A DNA stretch of 11,386 nucleotides from Candidatus Absconditabacterales bacterium. GTDB taxonomy: Bacteria > Patescibacteriota > Gracilibacteria > Absconditabacterales > Absconditicoccaceae. The position numbers and the translations under genes are program-made. This document shows, piece after piece, positions 1 to 7,743 of this stretch. The stretch is from contig CALCME010000079.1 in the NCBI GenBank assembly GCA_937965925.1, forward strand, positions 1 through 11,386. The letters are read 5' to 3'. Every line of letters starts with the position of its first letter. Within the stretch, counting starts at the first letter, position 1. The notes under the pieces are model-generated. The model was given only the letters and a program-made list of their open reading frames with translations, made no database searches and was not told where the DNA came from.

Positions 1-188
1 GGAGCAACATGTGGAGATAATATGATTAACTGATGAGAATCATGTGATGAAGGATCAAACAACGGTAGAACATGTACACCAGGATACGGAGGAACATGTA
101 CATACTGTTCATCAACATGTGATGTAGTAAGAGTAAACGGAGCAACATGTGGAGATAATATGATTAACTGATGAGAATCATGTGATGA
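1..188 (+). repeat. 138-bp tandem repeat within coding sequence
   Basis: Bases 1-50 recur without mismatch at 139-188, an offset of 138 bp or 46 codons. The rest of the unit is diverged but recognisable. Each unit encodes one Cys-rich module. The exact identity suggests a recent duplication or gene conversion. The repeat may extend upstream of the window. Confidence 0.9.
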
Positions 189-318
189 GGGTGCAAATAA
201 CGGTAAAGTGTGTACACCAGCTTATAATGGTAAATGTACTTACTGTAGTTCAACTTGTCAACCAGTTGAAATGAGAGGACCTCAATGTGGTGATGGTCTT
301 GTAAATAGTAGTCACTAA
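1..318 (+). CDS. Cys-rich repeat surface protein, 3' end only
   Basis: This is the 3' part of an open frame (frame 1, UGA read as Gly) that enters from outside the window and ends at TAA 316-318. It encodes two nearly identical 46-residue modules of the type CGDNMINGGESCDEG...CTYCSSTC, each with six Cys, then starts a third module (QCGDGLVNSSH) and stops after a single Cys. The modules match the B-type repeats of the protein at 3425-5122 and resemble DUF4215 / Myxococcus Cys-rich repeats, which are known from secreted proteins. UGA-Gly pairs sit at the same place in both modules. Unlike its paralogue, this protein ends in mid-module without a Ser/Pro tail or an LPXTG motif, so the gene may be truncated. 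Its function is unknown; a secreted, disulfide-stabilised surface protein is inferred from the repeats. Confidence 0.8.
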
Positions 319-361
319 TTAGTGAGCTATTTTATGTTTACAATCTCATTGTAAAAAAATT

Positions 362-390
362 AATCCCGTGTTTTCACGGGATTTTTTTTT
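362..390 (+). terminator. Intrinsic terminator of the Cys-rich gene
   Basis: A perfect 9-bp stem (AATCCCGTG, 362-370, with CACGGGATT, 375-383) closes a TTTT loop and runs into nine Ts at 382-390. It lies 44 bp after the TAA of the upstream gene. Confidence 0.92.
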
Positions 391-663
391 GCTATATAGG
401 AAATTCTAAACAAATTCCCTATCTATATATAAATACTCCAATTACTCCATGGATATTAATCAGAAGATATCGTAGTTTTCATCTTAAACGTTGGGAATCA
501 AAAATCGGTAGGATTATTTAAATTTTTAAAAGTTCTATATTATATCATAATTTAATTTTTATGATTAGGTGTGATATTTTTTCATGCTTGCTATTTATTA
601 GCACAATCGCATATTTGTTTATGTGTAATATTTATTTTTATTCTTCTGACTATCACTTGTCCC
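391..663. other. AT-rich intergenic region, no gene seen
   Basis: This gap between the terminator and the DsbA-like gene holds no convincing frame on either strand under code 25. A weak hairpin (ATCATAA 544-550 with TTATGAT 559-565) is the only structure noticed. A promoter for the downstream gene must lie here, but no pair of -35 and -10 boxes stands out from the AT-rich background. Confidence 0.5.
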
Positions 664-1725
664 ATGAAATTATTTAAAATGATTGTCTTGTGATGTGTAT
701 CACTGCTATCAGTTTGTATTGTGACTGCATCATATTCACCTACTTCTACTGATAAAATGTTGGTGGAAACATTCTCCAAAAAAATATCTACAATGTATCA
801 AAAAACTCCTTCAAAAATCGAAAAAATTGCTCCTAAATTAAAAGTATTGGTAAGTATGTATGATGATTCTCGTATGGAATATTATATTTTAGACTGATTG
901 TATCAGCACATAGTTTCACTTATGAATACAGTAACAGTAGTAGTTCCTGCATCAAATGAAGAAACTACGACGACAGTTGTAACGGAGATTCAAAATCCAA
1001 CTCCTGTTTCAAATGTTGTTGAACCTACAGTTACCTCTACAAGTTCAACAACTTCGACAACAGCTCAACCAGTTGCTGTAGTTTCAAATCCAGCATCTCA
1101 AGTTGAATCTACTCCTAGTGGATCGTCGTTTATGCTACCAGATAGTGCACAAGAGTGAGCGTTAGCAATTCAGCAAATAATAAATTCAGCACATATAAAA
1201 TGAAATCCTGACGCTAAATTTAGTCTTGTTGAATTCTCTGATTTTCAGTGTCCTTTCTGTCAAAGGTTTACATTGGATAAGGTATTAGACACCGTTCTTG
1301 GTACATATGAAGGAAAAGTGAATGCAGTATTTGCTCACTTTCCATTATCTAATCATCCACTTGCTGAGGATGCTGCACTGGCAGCAGAATGTGTTGGTGA
1401 GATTTGATGATCTCTTGCATTTCAAAGATACAAGCACGAATTATTCTTTTTGTGATTTACTGACTTAGATAAAGCTTATGAAGCTTTACAGTATATTAAT
1501 GTTGATATTAATCGTGATCAGTTTGATACGTGTCGAAGTAACAAAAAGCATCTATCAAAAGTGCAAGCTGACTATAATGCATGAATCACAGTATGAGTAA
1601 GATGAACACCTACTGTTGTATTTTTTAATAGAGAAAATGGTAATTACAAAGTAATTCCATGAGCAAATACTCCAGAAGCATACGCTGATATTATTAATCA
1701 ATTAGAGCCAGAACTTCTTCAGTAG
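664..1725 (+). CDS. Secreted DsbA-like thiol:disulfide oxidoreductase
   Basis: A 353-residue protein (UGA=Gly) predicted to form or shuffle disulfides in exported proteins. Residues 1-22 look like a signal peptide (MKLFK, then a hydrophobic core, V-T-A before the likely cut), which is why ATG 664 is preferred over the in-frame GTG at 571. Residues about 25-95 are probably helical. Residues about 95-160 form a Thr/Ser/Val/Pro-rich linker that should hold the enzyme away from the membrane or wall. The C-terminal half is a DsbA-type thioredoxin fold: LVEFSDFQCPFC with active-site C196-P-F-C199, a helical insertion, and the cis-Pro loop GVRGTPT (Pro316). This matches the DsbA/BdbD-like families often annotated as DSBA oxidoreductase. 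It stops at TAG, and a terminator follows. CGA codon 291 sits after a conserved Cys (FDTC-x-S). The neighbouring Cys-rich proteins are natural substrates; this link is inference. Confidence 0.9.
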
Positions 1726-1757
1726 TATTTTAAAGTAGAGTTATATTTTCCTCCTAT

Positions 1758-1789
1758 AAAAAAGATACTCAACTACGAGTATCTTTTTT
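1758..1789. terminator. Bidirectional intrinsic terminator between convergent genes
   Basis: A perfect 13-bp stem (AAAAAAGATACTC 1758-1770 with GAGTATCTTTTTT 1777-1789) closes a 6-base loop. It has a T run on the plus strand and, by symmetry, on the minus strand. It lies between the ends of the plus-strand DsbA-like gene (stop 1725) and the minus-strand sortase gene (stop 1812), so it can end both transcripts. Confidence 0.9.
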
Positions 1790-1809
1790 CTTTAGTTAAA
1801 TTCCTCTCA

Positions 1810-3240
1810 TTATTTTGTGTTAAGTAATCTATAGTAAAGTGCTTTGTATATTTCACTTGTAACTTTTGATTTTTTGTCATCTTTTTTGCTTTTGTTGTCA
1901 ATTTTTACAAGCAAACGACCTAAAATGTTATCTCTTGTAAAACTACTTGATCATTTTATTTTTGTAAGTATTGCCTTTTCTATTTCGTTCAGAAGTGGAA
2001 TCATATCATCTGTTAGGTACTCAGTATTTCTTCTATATGTGCGTAGAGATTCTTTTAATTGATCTTGAGGAGAAATGGTAATGCTTTTTTTTACGTTCTC
2101 TATGATTTTGTTGTACTCATCTTCTTTTTGTTCCTTGTCTGTGTGTTCTTTGATTGAATCCTGTTTTATAACAGTTGTTCTTGATGTTTCTACACGATGA
2201 GTTGGTGGACTAACTTCATGAACATAGCTCAGTTTTTTTTCCTTAATAATTCATGAGTTGATTCATGTTTTAGGTGTTGTATTTCAAGCTTCTCATTCAT
2301 TAGTAAGTTGTTGTTTTTCCGTTCCTTTTAAAGTTTCCGTTATCTGTGTTGTTGTGTTGCTCTTTTCTTCAAGTAGATAGGTTACATCTTGATCCTCTGT
2401 AATAACTGGAGTAATAACTGGAGCAAGGTTTTGATCTTCTTCAACTATTGGAATCGACTTTCATATCGTTCAATCTTCAATGTTTTTCTCTGTTTTTATA
2501 AGTTTTGATTTATTAACTCGTCTTTCAGCATTTGTTCAGATTGCATAACATCAATACGTCGTTAGCTCATGATCTTCTTGTGTTGTTCTTTGAGAAAGTA
2601 TTTTAACATTCTTTATGTCTGTACGAAATGATTCGAAAATTTCATACGTATACAAGTCGAATCAATCAGATTCATTTTTGAGATAGATAAATATTTTGTC
2701 TCAAGCTGTTGATATTGGTAATGCTTGAAAAACTGTCTTGTATCTTCATGGCTCATCTTTTGTAAACGAACTGTGTGCTGCAATTACCATGTTTCCTTTA
2801 CCTTCTTTAGGGCTGTTTCATCGATAGTGAAGAGATCCTTCCTCTAGATATGGATAGTGATTAAATGATTTTCATGAATTAATTTTTTTAGCGTCTTCTG
2901 TACTTGGGGTGAGTATAGGTACGACTATCCCATGTTCTGGATAGACAATATATCAGTCTTTATTCTGATCTTGACTGAATGGTAATGTACTTTTTCGATA
3001 TGAAAGTGAAGTAATTGCTTGAGTTTCGTCAGGAATAGCCCACTCTGGATATGTTTTTTCAACAGTAGGATTATCGACTTCTTCAACTCAATATAAATTA
3101 AAGTAGTATTCATGGTGAGATTGTCCTTGAGTGCTATACGGATTTGCTGTAAGAAACATATCCCATAAATTTTTTCAAAAAAATCAGATACAAAAAAGTG
3201 AACAAATCGTACATATTGTTAAAAATTTTAATGATTTCAT
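1810..3240 (-). CDS. Membrane-anchored sortase with long C-terminal extension
   Basis: A 476-residue minus-strand protein (UGA=Gly). Sortases are surface transpeptidases that cut at LPXTG-like motifs and join the protein to an amino nucleophile. Residues about 4-22 form an N-terminal membrane segment (MKSLKF, then hydrophobic), predicted to place the enzyme outside the membrane. The catalytic domain spans about 95-250: GKGNMVIAAHSS with His156, YKTVFQAL, GDKIFIYL, and LTTYGCYAIGTNAER with Cys231 and Arg240 (241 is a CGA codon). The usual TLxTC around the Cys is altered to TTYGC. Residues about 250-476 are an extra region without clear homology, rich in Glu, Lys and Thr, ending in a helical Lys-rich segment. 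The gene is divergent from the LPSTG-bearing Cys-rich protein and shares its control region, so that protein is a likely substrate (inference). The start is ATG 3240-3238, about 30 bp downstream of a consensus promoter. Confidence 0.85.
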
Positions 3241-3263
3241 TTTTATTTTTGAAAATAAATAGC

Positions 3264-3289
3264 TTAGATATAGTATATTATATATCTAA
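3264..3289. promoter_or_regulatory. Inverted repeat over the sortase -10 box, possible operator
   Basis: TTAGATATA (3264-3272) and TATATCTAA (3281-3289) form perfect 9-bp arms around an 8-base spacer, and the element covers the TATAAT box. A dimeric repressor site is possible, but AT-rich palindromes also arise by chance. Confidence 0.35.
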
Positions 3290-3305
3290 ATGACTATTAT
3301 GTCAA
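3277..3305 (-). promoter_or_regulatory. Consensus sigma70-type promoter of the sortase gene
   Basis: On the minus strand, TTGACA (3305-3300) is followed after exactly 17 bp by TATAAT (3282-3277). Both boxes match the sigma70 consensus perfectly. Transcription would start near 3270, leaving a leader of about 30 nt. Confidence 0.8.
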
Positions 3306-3367
3306 ATTTATCACTATAATATGTCTGTTGATCTGAGTCAAATCTCATTTTATTTATTGATAACTTC

Positions 3368-3395
3368 TTGAACTTAGGTGGTACTCCTGTATACT
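3368..3395 (+). promoter_or_regulatory. Probable promoter of the Cys-rich repeat gene
   Basis: TTGAAC (3368-3373), a 16-bp spacer and TATACT (3390-3395) lie 29 bp before ATG 3425. The predicted leader is about 20-25 nt and has no Shine-Dalgarno sequence. Confidence 0.5.
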
Positions 3396-3424
3396 GATCC
3401 TGTATTTTTATCTTTCATATTCGA

Positions 3425-5122
3425 ATGAAATTACTTAGAGGTTGAATTTTAACAACTATTATAGCGCTAGCAGGATTTGTAGCGTTGCAATTTTGTGTAG
3501 TAGGTCAGTGAACTGCGATTGTATCATGAGCTCAGTTTTGTGGTGATTGATTATTACAGGAGACCTATCCAACATGTGGAAATAATAAAATTGATGGATG
3601 AGAATGATGTGATAATTGATCTGAAAATGGAGTTGCTTGTAGTTCATGATATGGTCAAACATGTACGTATTGTTCACCTGAGTGTGATGTCGTTACTCTT
3701 AAATGACCTACTTGTTGAGATTGAGTAGTGAATTGATGAGAAAAATGTGATGATTGAAACACTGACAATACTGACTCTTGTACTAATAATTGTCAAATTA
3801 TTAGTTGTTGAGATGGATTGGTTCAATGATTAGAACAATGTGATACCTGAGTTGATAATTGAACAGTTTGTGTACCTTGAACATGAACATGTTCTTATTG
3901 TTCTTCTACGTGTACAAAAGTTTCAGTACAATGAGCAAGATGTGGAGATGGTAATGTAGATGAATGAGAGGAATGTGATGATTCAAATCAAAGTAATGCT
4001 GATGAGTGTACAAATTCTTGTAAAATAGCTACATGCGGAGATTGAATTAAAAATAATTGAGAACAATGTGATGTATGACCTTCAAATTGAACTCAATGTG
4101 TACCAGGTAACTGATCATGTACGTTTTGTGGAGAGTCATGTACTTTTGTTGAACTTGTTTGACCAAAATGTGGAGATGGAAATGTAGATGAATGAGAAGA
4201 ATGTGATGATTGAAACAAGGATAATACTGACACATGTACTGCTACTTGTAAATTGGCTGTTTGTGGAGATTGAGATGTAAATAATGCTGAACAATGTGAT
4301 AATTGATCATTAAATGGAAAAGAATGTGATCCTTGAACTACATCATGTAGCTACTGTTCATCATCTTGTGAAGAGGTGAAACTGATTTGAAAAAGATGTG
4401 GTGATTCGAAAGTAGATGAGTGAGAAGAATGTGATGATGGAAACGGTCTAAATAATGATGCATGTACAAATTTGTGTAAAAAAGCAGTGTGTGGTGACTC
4501 TCAGATTAATAATGGAGAATCATGCGATTCCTGAGCAAATAATGGTGCAGTTTGTAATCCATGAAATTGATCATGTACGTATTGTTCATCAACGTGTGAT
4601 CTAGTAGATGTGATTGCACCAAAATGTGGAGATAACAATATCGATTCTGGAGAAGAGTGTGATGATTGAAATTTGTCTGATAGTGATTGATGTCTTTCTA
4701 CATGTAAGAAACCAGTGTGTGGAGATAGTATTGTTTCATTGACTGAAGAATGTGATAGTTGAGCAAACAATGGGAAAGTATGTAGTCCAACTGATACATC
4801 ATGTACGTATTGTTCGACTTCTTGTAATGAAATAACATTACAACCTATTGTTTGTTGAAACTGAAAAATTGAAACTTGAGAAAGTTGTGATGATGGGAAT
4901 CTAGAAGATGGGGATTGATGTACATTCGCTTGTAAGATTGAACCTTCTGTTCTTCTTGATACGGGATGATGACCAACACCTCTTTCACTGCCAAGACCTA
5001 TAGTTTCAGTTCCAAGTTTCTTTTGAGGTGCTAATCCAATAGTTCTTCCTGCGATACTTCCAAGTACGTGACCAATCAATGGAGCTTGATACGGTCCGTT
5101 AGTTCGTAGTTTCTCATTCTAA
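3425..5122 (+). CDS. Secreted Cys-rich repeat protein with LPSTG motif
   Basis: A 565-residue protein (UGA=Gly, stop TAA). Residues 1-36 carry an N-terminal export signal (MKLLRGG, then a hydrophobic stretch). Residues 51-503 hold twelve Cys-rich modules alternating strictly B-A-B-A. B modules (45-46 residues, six Cys) read CGDG...EQCD.G..NG..C.PG...C.YC...C. A modules (31 residues, four Cys) read CGDGNVDEGEECDDGN......C...C, the classic DUF4215 / Myxococcus Cys-rich repeat pattern. That makes 60 repeat cysteines, an even number per module, as expected for disulfide pairing within modules. Residues 504-565 are Ser/Pro-rich and include LPSTG at 545-549, a candidate sortase motif, with only 16 weakly hydrophobic residues after it. 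The gene is divergent from a sortase and near a DsbA-like oxidoreductase. A disulfide-rigid surface fibre or adhesin is inferred; its ligand is unknown. Confidence 0.88.
3575..4933 (+). repeat. Alternating Cys-rich modules, 76-residue (228-bp) composite period
   Basis: Six B modules begin at residues 51, 128, 204, 280, 356 and 432, and six A modules at 97, 173, 249, 325, 401 and 477. Apart from one extra residue in the first B, the lengths are constant: B 45, A 31. The copies are diverged in DNA, unlike the near-identical units at 1-188. Confidence 0.85.
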
Positions 5123-5318
5123 TTATAGTGCATTAACGTTGAATTCAGACTATATACATCTCTAGTGATAGAAACTTGTTATGCTCTATTACTTGGATAG
5201 TAATTTTATGCACAGTATAAAGTACATAGTCTTATTTATAATCTATTTACTCTATTCTTAGTACAAATGTATACGTACGATTATATGAGAAACATGAATA
5301 GAACGAAAATGGATTGAA
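5123..5318. other. AT-rich intergenic region upstream of the structured RNA
   Basis: No frame is convincing here under code 25. It holds a TATAAT (5237-5242) without a good -35 box, a small hairpin (ATTACT 5188-5193 with AGTAAT 5199-5204) and one match to the DnaA-box consensus, TTATGCACA (5206-5214). A single box is close to chance expectation in this base composition. The start of the RNA described at 5319-5413 may lie in this stretch. Confidence 0.45.
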
Positions 5319-5413
5319 AATGTTCGTAGCATCTATAGACTATAGGTGCTATGGACGTTGATAGAAATACTATCTACAGCGTTTAAGCAATTTATTGTTT
5401 AAGCGTTTTTTTT
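5319..5413 (+). ncRNA. Structured RNA or leader ending in a terminator at the dnaJ start
   Basis: Three hairpins are stacked without gaps of note. The first has an 18-bp stem, AATGTTCGTAGCATCTAT (5319-5336) with ATAGGTGCTATGGACGTT (5342-5359). It closes a 5-base loop and contains four G-U pairs, so it pairs fully only in RNA made from the plus strand. The second is GATAG (5360-5364) with CTATC (5370-5374). The third is the terminator at 5378-5413. No known family was recognised. It could be a small RNA whose 5' end lies upstream, or an attenuator leader of dnaJ. The 5' boundary is not known; 5319 is only the first base of visible structure. Confidence 0.55.
5378..5413 (+). terminator. Intrinsic terminator touching the dnaJ start codon
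   Basis: CGTTTAAGCAA (5380-5390) pairs with TTGTTTAAGCG (5395-5405) around a 4-base loop with two G-U pairs, followed by eight Ts (5406-5413). The next base is the A of the dnaJ ATG, so any transcript that ends here stops just before dnaJ. Confidence 0.7.
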
Positions 5414-6478
5414 ATGAATTTAGATTTTGATCCAAATAAGAATTATTATGATGTTTTGTGAGTAGAAGAATGAGCTACACCAGATGAAATTAAAAAAGCA
5501 TATAGAAAATTAGCGATGAAGTATCATCCTGATAGAAATAAAAATGATACTACTTCAGAAGAAAAGTTCAAAGAGGTAAATGAGGCGAATGAGGTTCTTA
5601 GTGATAATCAAAAAAAACAACAATATGATTCTTTCCGTAAGGGATGAGGTTTTTGATGAATGTGATGATTTTGAGGAATGTGATGATGATGATTTTGAGA
5701 TGTTCAGTTTTGAGGGGTAGATCTTTGAGATCTCATATGATGAATGTTTTGATGATGATGAAGAAGAAGAGGGGGACCACAAAAATGAGATGATTTGATT
5801 TTGCAGTTAACAATTTGATTTGAAGAATGATATCATGGTTTTGAAAAAGAAGTGAGTTATTCTAGACTTGTTGCCTGAGATGATGTAGAATCAAAATCTT
5901 GTTCTCAGTGTAATTGACAATGAGCTGTTGCTCAGCAAGTTCGTACCCCTTTTGGTGTAATGCAAAGTCAGGCTGTCTGTCCATCATGTTCATGAGCATG
6001 AAACGAATACTATAAGGATTGAAAGGTCGTTGAGAATTTTTGATTAGAGCAATCTGAAAAAAAACTTTCTGTAAAAGTTCCGGCTTGAATCAAATCATGA
6101 AGTAAGATTAGATATTCGTGATATTGAAATGAGGGAATACTGTGATGACCAGCATGAGATTTATATATAAAGATAGTTATCAGAGGACATACTACGCGAA
6201 GAAGAGAATGAGATAATTTAGTAATGGATGTTGATGTTTCTATTTATAATGCAGTTCTATGAGGAACTATCACTGTACAACATCCAGATGGAGCATTTGA
6301 AGTGACTATACCTAAATGACTCCAAGTAGGTGAACTCATACGCGTTTCTTGAAAATGATTTTGAGAAAGTGGACTATTAAAATCTGGATGAGACTTAGTC
6401 CTTGTTCCTCATATTAAAATTCCAAAAAGACTAACAAAAAATCAAGAAAAATTGCGAAAAGATCTCTTAGAATGATAG
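5414..6478 (+). CDS. dnaJ: DnaJ (Hsp40) co-chaperone with a single zinc centre
   Basis: A 354-residue DnaJ (UGA=Gly, stop TAG right after a UGA codon). It stimulates the DnaK ATPase and delivers unfolded proteins in the cytoplasm. The J domain is at about 10-75 (NYYDVLGV, EIKKAYRKLAMKYHPD with H38-P39-D40). The Gly/Phe-rich linker is 77-121, in which 19 of 25 glycines are UGA codons. The zinc region has only two CXXCXGXG motifs, CSQCNGQG (Cys163) and CPSCSGAG (Cys189), instead of four. By alignment with QxxFGxMQxQxxCPxC these are motifs 2 and 3 (zinc centre II), and motifs 1 and 4 (zinc centre I) are gone. The C-terminal substrate domains follow (LSVKVPAGI, GDLYIKI, ALGGTITV, LQVGELIRVSGKG). 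The start is ATG 5414 directly after a T8 run, without a Shine-Dalgarno site. CGA codon 262 falls where other DnaJ proteins usually have Phe. Confidence 0.95.
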
Positions 6479-6544
6479 TGTATTGAAAAGGAATTGTCAA
6501 GTTGTAATTATGTATTTTTTTTGCATTTGGGGCCCTCTTTACTA

Positions 6545-6574
6545 TCTTACATATTGTGGTCTGTAAGACTTTTT
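6545..6574 (+). terminator. Possible weak terminator between dnaJ and dnaN
   Basis: TCTTACA (6545-6551) pairs with TGTAAGA (6562-6568) around a 10-base loop, followed by CTTTTT. The stem is short and AT-rich, so this is only a candidate. No clear promoter for dnaN was found in the rest of the 117-bp gap. Confidence 0.35.
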
Positions 6575-6595
6575 ATTAGTAACAGTAGCTGAACT

Positions 6596-7738
6596 ATGAG
6601 AGTAACAGTATCGGTATGAGAACTTAAAGAGATATTGGATGTTATGAGTAGATTTGTTTCACGTCATTCAACACTTCCTGTTTTAGAAAATATTTATATC
6701 AAATGAACGACTGATTCACTGTTGTTTAGAGCGACAGATATGGAAAAATATATAGAAGTGAATATGGATGCTTCACCAGACAATGAAGGAACCTTGACGG
6801 TAAATGCAAAAACTTTTTCAGATATTGTGAAAGTGATAGAAGATCAGTCAGTTACTCTTATTATTGAGGAAACATCCACACAATTAACGTTAAAAACAGA
6901 TACTGATGAGTTTATAATCAAATGAATTCCTTCAACGGAATATGTAAGTCTTCCTAAAATTGAGAATCAACAAGAACTAGAACTTGAAGTTGAGAAATTT
7001 GTTGAGTGAATAGCGAAAGTTGAATTTGCAGTTACAGAGAAAAATTTTTCTCCAGTATTAACAGGTGTATATATAAGATTGAAACAAGAATGAACCGATA
7101 CCTTTCTTATATTTGTATGAACTGATTCGTTTAGACTTTCAGAATATAAGATTCCATATGCTGGTGAGTATCAAGAAATGAATATGATTTTACCAAAAAC
7201 TCATATTAACGATCTTAAAAAAGTGGCCGAGTATGCTTCATCAAAATGATGAACAACACTTTCTATGAGATATGCTGAAAATATGATTGAATTGACGTAT
7301 GTTATAGATTGAATTAATATAACAAGCTCTTGTTTGCTTATCCAATGATCATTTCCTGATTATGAACAAGAAAGTATTATGCCAACCAATTTTACGACGA
7401 AATCATTGATCAATGCTTCTCAATTAGAAAAATCAATAAAAAAGATTGAAATTTTGACAAGAGATTTAAATAATTACATTCTTATTTCATGAGATGCTGA
7501 AAAACTTTCGTTGACATCTTGATCTACTGATAGGTGAAATGCTGACACGTCTTTATCAGCTTTTGTTGAATGACCTGCTTTTTCATATTGAGTAAATGGT
7601 AAGTACATTACAGATTTTCTCAGAACATTAGAGTCAGAGAATACTATAATGCGTGTTATTGATTGAGAGAAACCGATTATTTTTCTTGATGAGTGAAATG
7701 ATAATATAATGTATGTTGTTAGACCTTTAGTGAAATAA
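6596..7738 (+). CDS. dnaN: DNA polymerase III beta subunit (sliding clamp)
   Basis: A 380-residue clamp (UGA=Gly, stop TAA), slightly longer than the E. coli protein (366). It forms a dimeric ring that tethers the replicase and other proteins to DNA. The N-terminus MRVTVSVGELKEIL...RHSTLPVLENIYI matches the family's first fold and its TLPxL motif, which fixes ATG 6596 as the start. Middle-fold features follow (FSPVLTGVYI, FVGTDSFRLSEY, ILPKTHINDL), then third-fold features (INASQLEKSIKKIEILTRD) and the C-terminal end IMYVVRPLVK near the protein-binding pocket. It is not next to dnaA or recF here, but lies between dnaJ and a nucleotidyltransferase-like gene that starts five bases after its stop, so the two are probably co-transcribed. 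No CGA codons are used. Confidence 0.95.
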
Positions 7739-7743
7739 GTGAT

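Noticed and set aside
1..188. CRISPR array from the near-identical repeats
   Set aside because: The period is 138 bp and in frame, and both units encode the same Cys-rich module without unique spacers.
898..1158. Separate small Thr-rich protein under the standard code
   Set aside because: It is an internal piece of the DsbA-like gene between two TGA codons. With UGA=Gly the frame runs from 664 to 1725.
4501..5079. 192-codon minus-strand open frame
   Set aside because: It is the antisense shadow of the Cys-rich repeat gene. The repetitive His/Ser/Gln content mirrors the repeats, and no family is recognisable.
5206..5214. DnaA box TTATGCACA, suggesting an origin near dnaN
   Set aside because: Only one exact box was noticed, about as many as expected by chance in AT-rich DNA of this length, with no cluster and no dnaA nearby.
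5642..5776. UGA as selenocysteine or tryptophan
   Set aside because: UGA is far too frequent for selenocysteine, aligns with invariant Gly rather than Trp, and TGG is used for Trp.
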